Assembly (NCBI GenBank): GCA_964059195.1
Contig: CAXKWD010000007.1
Location: 149,841,769-149,905,768 of the forward strand
Length of the DNA: 64,000 bases
Direction: 5' to 3'
Source: Ectobius pallidus
Lineage: Eukaryota; Arthropoda; Insecta; Blattodea; Ectobiidae
The notes under the pieces are model-generated. The model made no database searches, was not told the origin of the DNA, and worked only from the letters and a program-made list of their open reading frames with translations. Below are positions 10,916-22,016 of the stretch, piece by piece (the stretch's first letter is position 1; the number at the start of each line of letters is the position of its first letter). The translations under genes and the position numbers were made by a program.

Positions 10916-12044
10916 AAGTCACGCTTTTAAAATGTTTAACCTAAGTATTGCAATGCAATGTTGTGGTATAGATCTGTTCAAAGAAAGATTGGCGTAAGTC
11001 CTAGTTGTGTTCATCCACTTACAAATGGCAGCAGAAGTTTCACTGGTGAATGAAACAGCTGCTTTGTTAACAGTCATAGTGGTGTAAGTCATTGACTTGC
11101 ACCACTATTTCTGTAAGTGTTTGTGAAGTGTGAGTTGCTACATCCGCAGTTTTGTAAAATTTGCACTGTGTCTTATGAAACTGCTTCAAAACAGTGATAA
11201 CATCGATATTACTGACCATAAATTTATGGTAAGTGGGCATTAATACCTCCCTTATGATTCCGATTTTGGATCCATAGAGTCCTATGCAAGAGGTAAGACC
11301 GTTGTTGTTCCAGCTGACTGGCGGTCAATAATCGCAAAGTCAAAAGAAGAAAGCTTTTTTCTGTCAGTTGTCAGAATGTCAGTTCAAGACTTTAAGTCTA
11401 CAAAGAATCTTGAACAAGCCTTCTGTATCTGGTACCCTATGATCCCCAGGTGGGGCGAAGGGGCCTCCAATGGAGGTTTCATTACCTATACTAATTTTGA
11501 TATGCTTATTTTCCGAGAGAGGGTAGAGGGACGGGTGGTAAGCCCATCGCCTCGCAACCCCCCTCTGGGAACTAAGTATTTCTTGGACGTGAAAGGGCCG
11601 AGAGATTTTGTCCAGAGGCTCTAATTTAGGCTTGGAGTTGTTTTACGTGCTGTAAATCTACGACACGGGACCCCCAGCTTAAAGTCCCTCCCGGAGGACT
11701 CCGTACCCAGGATTTTTACGTCCTGAAAAATCCATCGACCGCGGCCGGGTTTGATCCCGCGCCCTGCGGATCTAGAGGCGGGCACGCTACCTCTAGACCA
11801 CCGCGGCCGACGAACAAGCCATTACAAAGAGAGAAAAAAATGTCACAAACGAATCAATGTCAATAAAAAAAATACAAAAAAAATTCTTGCTTTATTTTCA
11901 GTGATAATCATAATGAAATAACGACACCTTATGGCAATGTACAACACTAAAAAAGTGTCAACAATTTCTTGTGTAATTTATTATAATTAATCTAACAAAA
12001 CCTACTGTTTCTCATAATGCATAACACATGACTTACATCACTTT
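10916..12044. mobile_element. TIR element with central palindrome
   Basis: Ends AAAGTGGTGTAAGTCA and TGACTTACATCACTTT. A near-perfect palindrome at 11079-11106 (GTGGTGTAAGTCA and TTGACTTGCACCAC) repeats the terminal motif inside. Contains the SINE 11421-11811. Superfamily not recognised. Confidence 0.7.
11421..11811 (-). mobile_element. SINE (AGATAC-tail family), full length with tRNA-derived head
   Basis: GAACAAGCC at 11412-11420 and 11812-11820 is the target duplication. The 5' head on the minus strand (about 11735-11811) reads GTGGTCTAGAGGTAGCGTGC (box A) and GGGATCAAACCC (box B), a tRNA-derived pol III promoter. The 3' tail is AGATACAG-like. It is inserted into the TIR element 10916-12044. 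Confidence 0.9.
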
Positions 12045-12560
12045 CTCTTTAACCCCCTCAAATCTAAGCCAACAACAGCCCGTCACACTAACTTCACATT
12101 CTCTATATAATAGGATGCCAAGTTCGTGTGTTATTTTCAATCTTCGTTGGTTGGTTCAATAAGCAATAATAATGGGGCAAGACTTTACATTTGTCTTGCA
12201 GAGGAGTTGGAATTCTCAGAAGTTGTCGGCAATGACGAAACAATAGAACAAATGAAGAGCAGCGAAGAGATAATTGCAAAGAGATTCCTTGGTAGGAATT
12301 GAAAAGTGAAATGTTCTCTTTGCTAATTTGAACATCTCTAATGGTTTCATTCATTCAACATTTCTGAGAATTCTTTTATACCTATGAAGGAACATAGGCT
12401 GTCTTCAAGAAAATGTTCCTGGAACTGATGCGATGTTACCTACTACAATGAGTAGGCTTCATGATGGATGGATAAAGTAAACTCTTCCTCCTTAATTGCC
12501 TATAGACTGTTTTGAGGAGTTGACATAGGCCTACAGGTGAGATTGTGGAAATAACGCAGT

Positions 12561-13712
12561 TTGAATGTTTTGATAAGTTCCGCCTATATACCACTAAATA
12601 TTAAAACAATCAGCTGACTTTTTGAAACATACATTAACCTAACTAGCTAGGAGTGAACCCTCACAATATTCAGTAGCACTCAAACATTCACCGTAGAATG
12701 TTCAGCTCTCAAGACTATCGGTAAGTCACATATTGTAATTATTAAAAACTTAATAGATATTCTTCTAGAATACTTATGTCAACTTAAACCTTTAAGTACA
12801 GTTTCTTAATCAATAGCTTCTCTTATAAAATTTCAATTACCGAATATTAACAAATAATTACCATATTATTCGTTTATTAAATAACTTATATTTTAAATTT
12901 CTACTGGCTAGCACACAACCAATTTCTTCATTAGTTCTATATTTAACCCATTTAAATTAGTCACATTTTTAAATTTATTTTATTAACGAAGTTTCTTATC
13001 CTATAATTAATTTTACCTGAGATTCTTTTGCTATCCAAAATATTCATATTCTAGGCGTGACTGACGATGACGCATATGACGTCGAAATGCATCTCAATAT
13101 ATTAAAAAAAACGAAAGCTGAAGTTTACAAGAGATAAATCACTAATCACTAATCCAAGAAGAAGAACCACATAAATTACAGTTATTCACAATATGACATT
13201 GTTATAATTGACTCTCTAGTAATAATAGTCACACAACATAAATACAAGAAGAAAGAAGCTGAGTGAATTTTATCCAAGAAGAAAGAAGCTAAATGCATTT
13301 TATCCAAGAAGACAATAATTAATAATTATTATTTATGTCATACACAGAAATCTGAGTGCTATTTTAAAACAATTGACAAATATTAGAAAACTTTATTAGT
13401 CTAAGTTTCATATATGTTTAATTTTAATTCATATTTTAACTATTGTGACAAGGTTAACTTCGTAATTTTATTACTAATCATTGTAAATAATCTAATTTGA
13501 CAACATTGAGCTCAATGTTATTTTAATATTTTATATTATTAAGTGATAGACTAAATCTAATACAATAAAAATACGTTCAGAAGAACACAATAAAAGTCAA
13601 ATTCAAAACAGGTGTTGTCAATTAACTGTTCTCCTTACCTCATGTATACTTCGGCTGATTGTTTTAATATTTAGTGGTATATAGGCGGAACTTATCAAAA
13701 CATTCAATCTAT
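12561..13712. mobile_element. TIR element (TTCCGCCTATATACC family)
   Basis: About 57-bp inverted ends contain TTGAATGTTTTGATAAG and TTCCGCCTATATACCAC. The right interior resembles the arm of 13868-16203 (ACATTGAGCTCAATGT). No gene. Confidence 0.8.
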
Positions 13713-13867
13713 AATTATACCACTGAGAAATATGAAGCTAATTATCTATAACGTAGTTGTAAATACGAGGCACGACGATAAAGTGGAAGAGAAGGTCTTA
13801 TGGCCTTAACTCTACCAGGTAATTGATTAGTTTCATTTTCTCCAGTGGTATAAATATATAATTAGTT
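13713..13867 (+). mobile_element. LINE 3' end between two TIR elements
   Basis: AGAGAAGGTCTTATGGCCTT then AACTCTACCAGGT matches the 3' end of the LINE at 39557-40205. It is bracketed by TATACCACTG and CAGTGGTATA. Confidence 0.55.
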
Positions 13868-14010
13868 AGTTTAGGTAAATTCCGCCTATATACCACTAAT
13901 ATTAAAAACAAAAAGCTGAAGTTTATATGAGAAGTAAAAGAGAAACTAAAATATGCTGTAAATTTAGCTTTTATTGTGTATTAAAATAGTTAATAAATTA
14001 AATTAATTCA

Positions 14011-14876
14011 TCTCTATATATATAAAAGGCTTTGTCCTGACTGACTGAATGAATGAGTGACTGACTGATTGACTGAATGACAGGAATCAATGTACAGCCT
14101 AAACTATAACAGGTAGAGACTTGGAATTTTGACAGTACCTTCGTTTCATAATGTAGGTGCTCACTAAGAAAAGATTTAGAAAAATTCTGATTCTAAATGC
14201 CAAAAATTAAATGTTTTTGAAAATACTTAATCCCTTTTTACATAGAATTATCAATTCCAAATCACAGAATATATTGTTGCCAAATGGTATCAGGTGGGCT
14301 TGGAAAAAGACAAATGAAATGCACTTTTGACAAATAAGAGAAGTTATCAAAATAATTCATGTTATAAATAAATATTACAGAATGAAATCCACTAAAATAA
14401 TGGAATCACATAACTTTCTCTACCCTGGACATAGAGAAAACAAAACGAGGTATGGTAATGTGTATATTATTATATTATATCGCAGGTTTTTGGAGAGAAA
14501 AGTATGAAAGTGATAATGCTTTCTGTTTAATTTCATCCGCAAAACGGCTTTATGGTAACATAAGAGTGGGAAATTTCCCGCCTCGATATTACAATTTTAT
14601 GTTACAGGAATTTCTGTTTCTTCTTATTTAAACCTCTACCAGGCTTGCTGTGCACTGTACAAGCGATGGGATGCAAAATTATAGATCCTCTATGAGCCAT
14701 AAAAAACTATATCAAGCGTTTTCTGAGGGAATAGTTTGAGTGTAATAAGTCGTTCTTCCTATTTCAAATTATAAATGCCTATATAAGGACCTAGAATTTA
14801 AAATTGAAAATCCTTCATAAGTTAATTTCCAATTACAAAATACAAAACCCGGGCGACGCCGGGTCTTTTAAGCTAG
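14011..14876 (+). mobile_element. Non-autonomous Helitron, first family
   Basis: 5' TCTCTATATATATAAAAGGC, 3' hairpin CCCGGGCGACGCCGGG, then TCTTTTAAGCTAG. Inserted between A and T without duplication, as Helitrons do. The unoccupied site ATTCATTACTTTATAAG is preserved in the other arm of the host palindrome. 866 bp, no Rep/helicase frame. Confidence 0.93.
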
Positions 14877-14888
14877 TTACTTTATAAG

Positions 14889-15546
14889 TAGACCTGGGAT
14901 TTTAAGGTAAATGCCTATTTTGTTCCTTATGAAATAACATGAACATTTTTAAATATGTAGGTGTTTCATGATAAATCACTTACATTTATAGAGTTTTATA
15001 GTGCCCTAAAATGCCTATTTGGACCTTTAGAGCCAATTTTAATATTTCAGTGCCTAAAATGCCTATTTTGTACATTTAAAATAAAATTCAACTTCTGTAA
15101 TTTTTATAATCTTATAATGGACATCCCTCAATGAAAAGCAGAACTGCAGAGGTGGGTTTTTCACAGAAGTATGATTATTCCAAACAATTGTCGCTAAAGG
15201 AATTCTGACTGACGGGGGAGGGGGAGGATTAAGGAGGAAGGACTACTGTATCAAGTCACCAGTGAAAGCACATCTGTTAAAGTGAATATAGTTCGTGATG
15301 GCTAATTTTGCAGTTAATTCTGTTAAGAATAGGTATACCACGTTTCTTGCAGTAAAAAAAGACCATGTTACAGTTTAAGTGTATAGGCCTATTGTAATAT
15401 TTTAAAGTCTATTTTCTGTCTATCTACACATTTTTAAAGCATATTTTAAGTGCCTATTTTCTCTTTTAAAAGCCTATTTAATTGTTTTAAAAGCCTATTT
15501 TAGGTGCCTAAAACTAATTTTTTTAGAGCCTAAAATCCCAGGTCTA
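14889..15546. mobile_element. hAT-type MITE with confirmed insertion site
   Basis: Ends TAGACCTGGGATTTTA and TAAAATCCCAGGTCTA. TTTATAAG duplicated at 14881-14888 and 15547-15554. The opposite arm of the host palindrome gives the unoccupied site (ACTTTATAAGATAGG), proving the boundaries. No coding region. Confidence 0.92.
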
Positions 15547-16203
15547 TTTATAAGATAGGATATTAAAACGACATTGATCTCAATGTATTGTCAAAATAAA
15601 ATATTTACAATAATCAGTAATAAAATTATAAAATTGATCTTGTCATTTATTATTTAAAATATAGCATAGATTAAAACATATGTGAACTTGAGCTGAGGCA
15701 TTCACATATTGTCAATTGTTAAAATATCGTGCAATGTTTATGTGTGTCACAAAAATTGTATAGATGAGATGCACTTAGCTCCTTCTTCTTGTATATAGTC
15801 CGGCTGTTTACTATTATGAAAGTCAATTATAATATTGTCAATATTAAGAGTAATTATTAATTTATGTAGTTCCTCTTCTTGGATCGACTAGCAGATCTTG
15901 AATAGTATGTGGTGAATTATCTCTTATACTCTTCAGCTTTCATAGTTTTCATTAGGTCAATTTCATTAGGTCAATTTCATTAGGTCAATTTTATAATTTT
16001 ATTACTGATTATTGTAAATATTTTATTTTGACAATACATTGAGCTCAATGTCGTTTTAATATCCTATCTTATAAAGTAATGAATTAATTTAATTTATTAA
16101 GTATTTTAATACACAATAAAAGCTAAATTAACAGCATATTTTAGTTTTTCTCTTTTTCTTCTCATATAAACTTCAGCTTTTTGTTTTTAATATTAGTGGT
16201 ATA

Positions 16204-16320
<117 letters not shown>

Positions 16321-16984
16321 AATAAGTTTCCTGGGGCCGTTTACAGAAACAAAACAACATATCAAGGAAATATTTACTCAACAGATACAGCCAGTGTTCA
16401 GCTATTTTTGAACATATTCGCCACCGGAATTGAAACATTTGTCTTACCGTGTCTCCAACTTTTGAATACCTGTGTCGTAGAAGTGTGCTGCCTGGGATTT
16501 GAACCACGGTGTGACAATCACCTTCGCCTTTATGTCGTTCTTTGTCATTTGTGAGGTGTAGGAAAAGATGGAAATCACTGGGGGCGAGGTCCGAGCTTTA
16601 GGGTGAATGTTTAAACACCTCCCAGCCGAAACTTCTGCAGGAGACTTGCAAGGCGTTTAAGCATCCACCCTACATCCCGGACTTCGCTTCCAGTGATTTC
16701 CATCTTTTCCTACACCTAAAAACGTGACAGGAATGACAGAGAAGCGGATATATTTGTCACACAGTAGTTCAAATCCCTGGCGGCAGACTTCTACGACACA
16801 GGTATTCAAAAGTTGGTTCCACAGTATGACACATGTTTCAGTTCCGGTGTTGTTTGATTTTGATATGTTGAAAAATAGCTGAACACTTGGTGTATCTGTT
16901 GGAATATATATGTCCTTGAAATTGTGTATTGTTTCTGTAAACGGCCCCAGGGAAACTTACTTTATGGACGCGCCTCGTATTATG
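16321..16984. mobile_element. Fold-back mariner of a second family
   Basis: Left arm 16321-16601 and right arm 16672-16984 are inverted copies sharing CCTGGGGCCGTTTACAGAAAC. They correspond to the C-terminal region of the 3714-4111 mariner. The left TIR is lost into the (TAC)n tract; the right ends GACGCGCCTCGTA. Confidence 0.85.
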
Positions 16985-17384
16985 AAAACTAATTAACTTA
17001 GATCTGATAACAGAGCATTTCTAGGTTGATTTCACATTTCCAGTTGAAAGAAATCTGTTGTGTTACGCTTACATAACTTCCTCTACTTCATGAATGAGCA
17101 ATATAGGCCTTAATTTATCACTTCACATTTTGTATGGAATAAATTCAAGTAAACTGATATAATAAGGTGCCAAATGGAATTAATAGGTCATATTTAAAAA
17201 ACTATTGAGTTTTAGACCACGGTTTATTGAGATTTCGATAAGCATATGTGAAGTTATAAGTGGGATAATTCCTATCGCTAGCAATTCTAATTATTATTTG
17301 TCAAAGCCCCGTGTGAACACTGCCAATAATATTGTTGTCGTGAGAAGTGAATTGCAATAATTGATGAATTCAGTGGAATATTTT

Positions 17385-17480
17385 CAGAAATTAGGCCCCT
17401 AAACTGGGCGTTACTCCGGTACCGGTCAACCGATTTGATCCAAAATCAATATTAACATTTGGAAATATTAATATGTGGAA
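17385..17480 (-). mobile_element. Composite repeat fragment, inverted
   Basis: GGCGTTACTCCGGTACCGGT and CAACCGATTTGATCCAAAAT match the TCTGTCC-domain body. 16985-17384 holds no gene that I can support. Confidence 0.6.
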
Positions 17481-17656
17481 ATATTAATTTGGACGGAGAT
17501 TTAGGTAAACAAATTTGAATAGTACTTCTTGAAGCAAAATTAATAGAGGAAGAACAGCTTTAGAAACTCTTCCCTATTATGTCATGTCATGTCAAGATAT
17601 ATTATATTATATTATTTTATATTATATTGTATTGTATTGTGTTATATTGTATTATA

Positions 17657-18065
17657 TTAGGCGAAAGACAAATATAAGGTGCATTTTAAGCTCCGCCCAC
17701 TCGATATTCACATTTTGTTTCTCAGTGAAGCAGGGTGACAAACTATCCGTGTATATTGTCGCCGATATTCCCGACCGTACCAAATATTAAAAATGCGAGT
17801 GTGCCCCTTGTATCAAATATTAAAACTGCGAGAGTGCCCCTTGTACCTAATATTAAAAATTCAAGAGTGCCCCTTGTACCAGATATTAAAAATGCGAGAG
17901 TAAGTGCCATCTACCTACAGGTTTGCCTTGTACCCAACGGTTTGTCAGCCTGTTTATCAACAAAGAATTCGCTAGGTCGTGGTATAAAAAAAGTGCTTCA
18001 CTGGGGGAGGGTTAGGGAGGGATATATCTCATGCGACGATGCACCTTATATTTGGTTTTTCCCTT
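17657..18065. mobile_element. TIR element with a 33-bp minisatellite
   Basis: Inverted ends around AAATATAAGGTGCAT (17669) and ATGCACCTTATATTT (18039). At 17773-17914 a 33-bp unit (TGCCCCTTGTACC + ATATTAAAAATGCGAGAG) occurs about four times. One frame reads an 11-residue repeat (VPLVPNIKNAR-like), but nothing shows it is translated. Confidence 0.65.
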
Positions 18066-18219
18066 ATATTATATTATATTTTCGTTTTGTTCATTTGAGG
18101 AGATATTATTAAATACTAAGTTGAGGCAGTTTTTATTCCTCGTACATTTCTTACTCGAATTTACTTTTCAGATCCACTATTATAAAATCATGTAATGTGT
18201 TATTCATGTAATGTGAAGT

Positions 18220-18262
18220 GAAAGGAAAGTCCTTATGGTCTTAATTTTCACCAGGTTAAATA
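18220..18262 (+). mobile_element. LINE 3' end
   Basis: AAGTCCTTATGGTCTTAATT followed by CACCAGGTTAAATA and a (TAA)n tract, like the end at 39557. Confidence 0.5.
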
Positions 18263-18267
18263 TAATA

Positions 18268-18269
18268 AA

Positions 18270-18303
<34 letters not shown>
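18268..18303. repeat. (TAA)n microsatellite
   Basis: Twelve or so ATA/TAA units following a LINE 3' end. Confidence 0.9.
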
Positions 18304-18306
<3 letters not shown>

Positions 18307-18451
18307 GAGATGTTGTTACGTCTAGCCGGCAAGCATTTGACTCATTCTTCCTTGCAACTTAGCCCTCTTGAGACTTTTTCTAACTTCGTGTTTACAACTC
18401 ACAAGCATCGCTCTTTTTGTTTTTAACCGAGTTTTGTTTTTCTTTCAACAG

Positions 18452-18495
18452 ATGGCAGCTCTTCAAGGCATCATGAAGGACCATCATCGTACAGG
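18452..18495 (+). CDS. Candidate internal exon (44 nt)
   Basis: TTTTTCTTTCAACAG at 18437-18451 is a near-ideal splice acceptor, with a CTAAC branch-like site near 18382. GTAAGTAC at 18496 is a near-ideal donor. The exon is open in two frames (MAALQGIMKDHHRT, and GSSSRHHEGPSSYR). Both join the 421-513 candidate without a stop. In the His/Ser-rich joining, the split codon at the junction is completed and the exon ends on a codon boundary. Function unknown. Confidence 0.4.
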
Positions 18496-18606
18496 GTAAG
18501 TACACAAGTTTTACTTACTCTTGGTAGAGTTTCCAAGTTGGTAGCCTTGCTTACTTTAATCTTTGTTTGGATACTCTTCCACCTACGTGCCTAATCATGT
18601 TTAAAC

Positions 18607-18836
18607 ATAGAAAAATATTTGTCTTTGAGTCTTGTTGAAAGTAGGCTACTTGCAGTTCTTTGAACAGTAGACCTTGCATCCGAAAACATGCAATTCACTT
18701 TTCTCGATAGTGGATATTTTGTATTCACAACAGTACATTTGAGCCTAATTTTGCTTCTTGGTGGATTAGTGTTTAGTTTAGTTGTCTTTCTGTTTGAGTA
18801 CATTTTTGCAAATGTACGTAAATATTTTCAAAATTA
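18607..18836 (+). pseudogene. Ionotropic receptor C-terminal relic
   Basis: From 18706 the plus strand reads DSGYFVFTTVHLS, then LLLGGLVFSLVVFLFEYIF, ending in TAG at 18834-18836. This matches the last membrane segment and tail of the IR at 20036-22016, with six bases missing just before the membrane segment. Upstream the same frame has a stop at 18661-18663 and no recognisable S2 lobe. It is a 3' remnant of a tandem paralogue in the same orientation. Confidence 0.8.
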
Positions 18837-19317
18837 GAGATTGTGAAGCTATCGTAAAAGTCCGACGTGAATTACTGATATGATCAGAGGTATAGGTAGG
18901 TATAGTTATCTCGAAAGTGATTTCGACCGCAAAGAAGCAACAACAGATTTGCATTAATTAGTATGTGTACTTTAGTGATGTGTGCGGAGGTACTGAATAA
19001 AAATAAGTTTTAAATTACGTTTACTAAAGTCGTATAGATGCAGTCAAAATTAGGTCAATTTGTATGCGAATTTAATAATAGGGACATTTCTACGAAACTA
19101 CTCTTGACTTTAATAATCAAATACAACATATTTTCTATATTTTCTACGAGTACTATAGCAGAGAGATAGGATAGTATAATTATACGAATAGTTCATAGCT
19201 TACTATTTTACCACTAATTTGTAAGAAATAGTAAGTTATTCCAAATAATCGAAGCAGAGTGATCAGACCAATTTTCGATCAAATCGTGTGTAACAATGTT
19301 TTGATATGACTGGTAAT

Positions 19318-19506
19318 AAAGTCTTAATTTTTTTTCCTGGTTTAGCCTCTCCCATCGTAGGGGCGTTTATGCGGCCCACGCCGCCCGAGCCTTACAGGAC
19401 CGCGACCTATCGGGAGAGGAAATACCTTTGGATCACATACATACCTTATCTGACCAGGCAAGGATATGAAGAGCCTCTCTGGATGATCAACCCAATGTCT
19501 CAAGAT
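19318..19506 (-). mobile_element. tRNA-derived SINE, third family, 5'-truncated
   Basis: CCCGAGCCTTACAGGACCGC and GACCTATCGGGAGAGG are the complement of 7370-7400. It lies between the IR relic and the IR gene. Confidence 0.75.
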
Positions 19507-19712
19507 GTGTTTTGTAGAATTACACCTAAAAAAACAGTAAAACTATTTTACTAATGGCGTCATTTTTGACCTAAAACGTTCTTAAAGCATAAATAAAATT
19601 AATTTCTACTTTCTTATTGTGTGCTGTGTGAACTAACACAAGGCATGTGTGTGCGAATATTATATGTGTTATCAGATTCTTGTAGCTGCGATTATTACTC
19701 AGAAGAGGATCC

Positions 19713-19981
19713 TGTGGAACATGTCTCAAATAATTACCTTTCCCAAAGAACATGATTCTTTTTCATTTAATATTCAGTTACAACGTAGTTACTTTTATTG
19801 ATGAGATCAAGCTGAACTTTTAATTATGTTTTTTCTCATTACGAACTGCGGAACATGTTTCAAATAATTACCTTTCCTAAACAACATTATTATATTTCGT
19901 TCAATATTCAGTTACAACGTAGTTCCTTTTATTGATGGAAAAAAGCTGAAAATTCAGTTACTGTCTTTCACATTACGAGTT
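19713..19981 (+). repeat. 134-bp direct tandem duplication upstream of the IR
   Basis: Two adjacent copies, about 19713-19846 and 19847-19981, share GGAACATGT-TCAAATAATTACCTTTCC, a TTCAATATTCAGTTACAACGTAGT core and an AAGCTGAA block. The second ends about 55 bases before the first possible ATG of the IR gene. They may include its promoter, which is inference. Confidence 0.75.
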
Positions 19982-20035
19982 CAATCCTAAATAAGGCAGC
20001 TTTGGAACAACATACAAGTGAATTTGTGTTTAAAA

Positions 20036-22016
20036 ATGAGTAAAATGTTTATCTTTGAGGGCAGCGGAGTGATGTTTCTCACATTTTTTATTTTGTTTCG
20101 CTTTCACTTCGGCTCAAAATATCATTGAATCAAGCATCTTCGAAAACGTAGACCTGATAATGAAAAAACACTTTACTCCTCAAATACATTTAAACTTCAT
20201 CATGCTTTACAGTACGAACACCACCACGGATCACCCCTTACGTTCCATCATGCCTCGCAGTTTTGAACCACTCATTTTTCAGAGAATTCATCAAAATGAA
20301 CTATGGCCTCTTCTTGTCACAAGAAAAACAACCGAACGTTTTGCTTATTCAAAATTAAGACGAGACTTCACGTTTATAAAAGGAGACTATGTGATATATC
20401 ATTATTATGGTAACGATTTTAAGAGATTAATAAACTACTTATTTCCAATTTTGTTTACTGAACAGTTTGACACTAAAACAAAACTGATCTTGATTCAGTC
20501 TCAACCAAAAGATGATCTTTCTTCCTACTATGGCCGTTCATATTTACTTGAAGAAGTGTTCAAGTTGGTAATGAAGTCATTCGTTCCTGTATTCCTGATA
20601 CCGACTTTGTACTTTAATGAACGAAGATTGAATTTGGAAGTGTACACAGTTCCAAGAAACGGCAGGTGCATGAGGGCAGATCAAATTCTTAAGCTAGTTG
20701 CTACTTTGAATGTTGAAAAATGAGAGGTGTTACCAGAGGATCTGAACTTGTATCAATTGGATACTCCTGAAAACTTCTTGGGATGTCCTCTAAAAGTGAC
20801 AGCTTTAGGATTTTCACCATACACAATGCAAATTGAAGAAGCTGCTGGTACTAGCTACGAGTTCCAAGGTCTCTGTATGAAGTGTTTCTTGTTATTTATT
20901 TCAAAATATAACATTACAGTTACGTACGTTAATTCGTCAGCGAGTTATAAAATCGGATCAGTTAACTTGGCAAGAAGTAATATTTTCTTTCATTATTCTG
21001 ATCTCTTTGTGGGGATGATTACACGGCGTCTTCAAAATATGCATAACACGCCTTTTTTTGAATCAACGTTTTTCGACACTGAAAGGATTCTCGTCCCATG
21101 TCCAGATCACATTCACAGACCTACTAGGGTCTTCTCAACGTTCAAACCATCCGTTTGGATGGGAATGTTAGTGACCTTTCTTGTTATCACCTTTACATTT
21201 CGTTTTATCCGTTCAAGGGATCTTGAATCTTTGAACTTCAGAACTGTTTCAATGAACATGTATTGCTCTTGGGCAGTTTTTCTAGGAGTTCCAATCCCTA
21301 ATATGCCGAGAAGATACAACTTGAGGATTATATTCTTTACGTATGTGTGCTATTGTTATGCAATAAACACCATGTTTCAAGCATTTTTCACTAGTTATCT
21401 AGTTGAACCCGGATATGGAAATAAATCCAAGACATTAAACGACATACAGGAAGCAGAATTGTCACTTGCAACATCCGATTCATCTTATTATCTATACACA
21501 TACGAAATGTTAATCGACCACGGCAAATCCATGTCCTTCAAAGGTAAAAATTTGATTAGAAATGAGGTGTGCACGGAGTTAGAGGAGGAATGTGTAAAAT
21601 ATGTGATTTCCAAGACTGTTAAAATGTACACTGACACTCTGACGGAGTTTGCACAATTCGTTGCAATCGGCATGGGCTACACCAGACCAGAGAAAGTACT
21701 GTGCTTTCTGGAGGACATTCAGACCTCTGTGGAAATGGGTATTCTGGTAGACAGATCCTCCCCTCTCTTACCGTATATACATTCAACAGTTCAGATGTGC
21801 AGAGAAGGTGAATTTATACAGAGGTACTGGTCAGATTTAAAATATAATGCTGCTCTAAAAAGCAACTTCACGGATCTTGACAGTGGATATTTTGTATTCA
21901 CAACAGAGCATCTGAGCCCAGCTTTCTTTTTGCTTCTTGGTGGATTTGTGTTTAGTTTAGTTGTGTTTCTGTTGGAGTACATATATGAAGATTTGCGTAA
22001 ACAATTTCAAAAATAG
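20036..22016 (+). pseudogene. Divergent ionotropic receptor (IR), intronless, with in-frame UGA and N-terminal frameshift
   Basis: Variant ionotropic glutamate receptor-like ligand-gated channel of insect chemosensory neurons (family knowledge). The frame from ATG 20160 runs 187 codons to UGA 20721-20723, then continues in the same frame for about 430 codons to TAG 22014-22016. The second part has the S1 lobe (ENFLGCPLKVTALGFSPYTM), a first membrane segment (about 21151-21220, FKPSVWMGMLVTF), a pore/M2 stretch (SWAVFLGVP to FFTSYLVEPGYG, about 21270-21417), an S2 lobe, and a last membrane segment (FFLLLGGFVFSLVVFLLEYI, about 21922-21985). Total length near 620-660 codons fits the family. Upstream, ATGs at 20036, 20045 and 20072 start a hydrophobic leader in another frame. 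The frame of the main body continues upstream into SAQNIIESSIFENVDL, so the two join if one base of the T6 run at 20083-20088 is extra. AATAAA at 22064 and 22068. No introns seen. Pseudogene, readthrough gene or sequence error are all possible. Confidence 0.85.

Larger units (their letters stand above)
13868..16203. mobile_element. Long palindromic TIR element with two insertions
   Basis: Arms: left 13868-14010, 14877-14888 and 15555-15640; right about 15985-16203. Shared words include TTCCGCCTATATACCAC, AAAAGCTGAAGTTTATATGA, GATAGGATATTAAAACGACA and CAATGTATTGTCAAAATAAA. The left arm is broken by a Helitron and a hAT MITE. About 345 bp of unrelated loop. TCATTAGGTCAATT occurs three times near 15955-15995. 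Confidence 0.85.

Noticed and set aside
17773..17914. CRISPR-like array
   Set aside because: Contiguous 33-bp tandem units without spacers, in a eukaryotic TIR element.
20160..20723. Independent 187-codon gene
   Set aside because: Same frame as the following IR body and continuous with it except for one UGA.
21113..21982. Minus-strand open frames over the IR
   Set aside because: Shadows of the IR coding strand.
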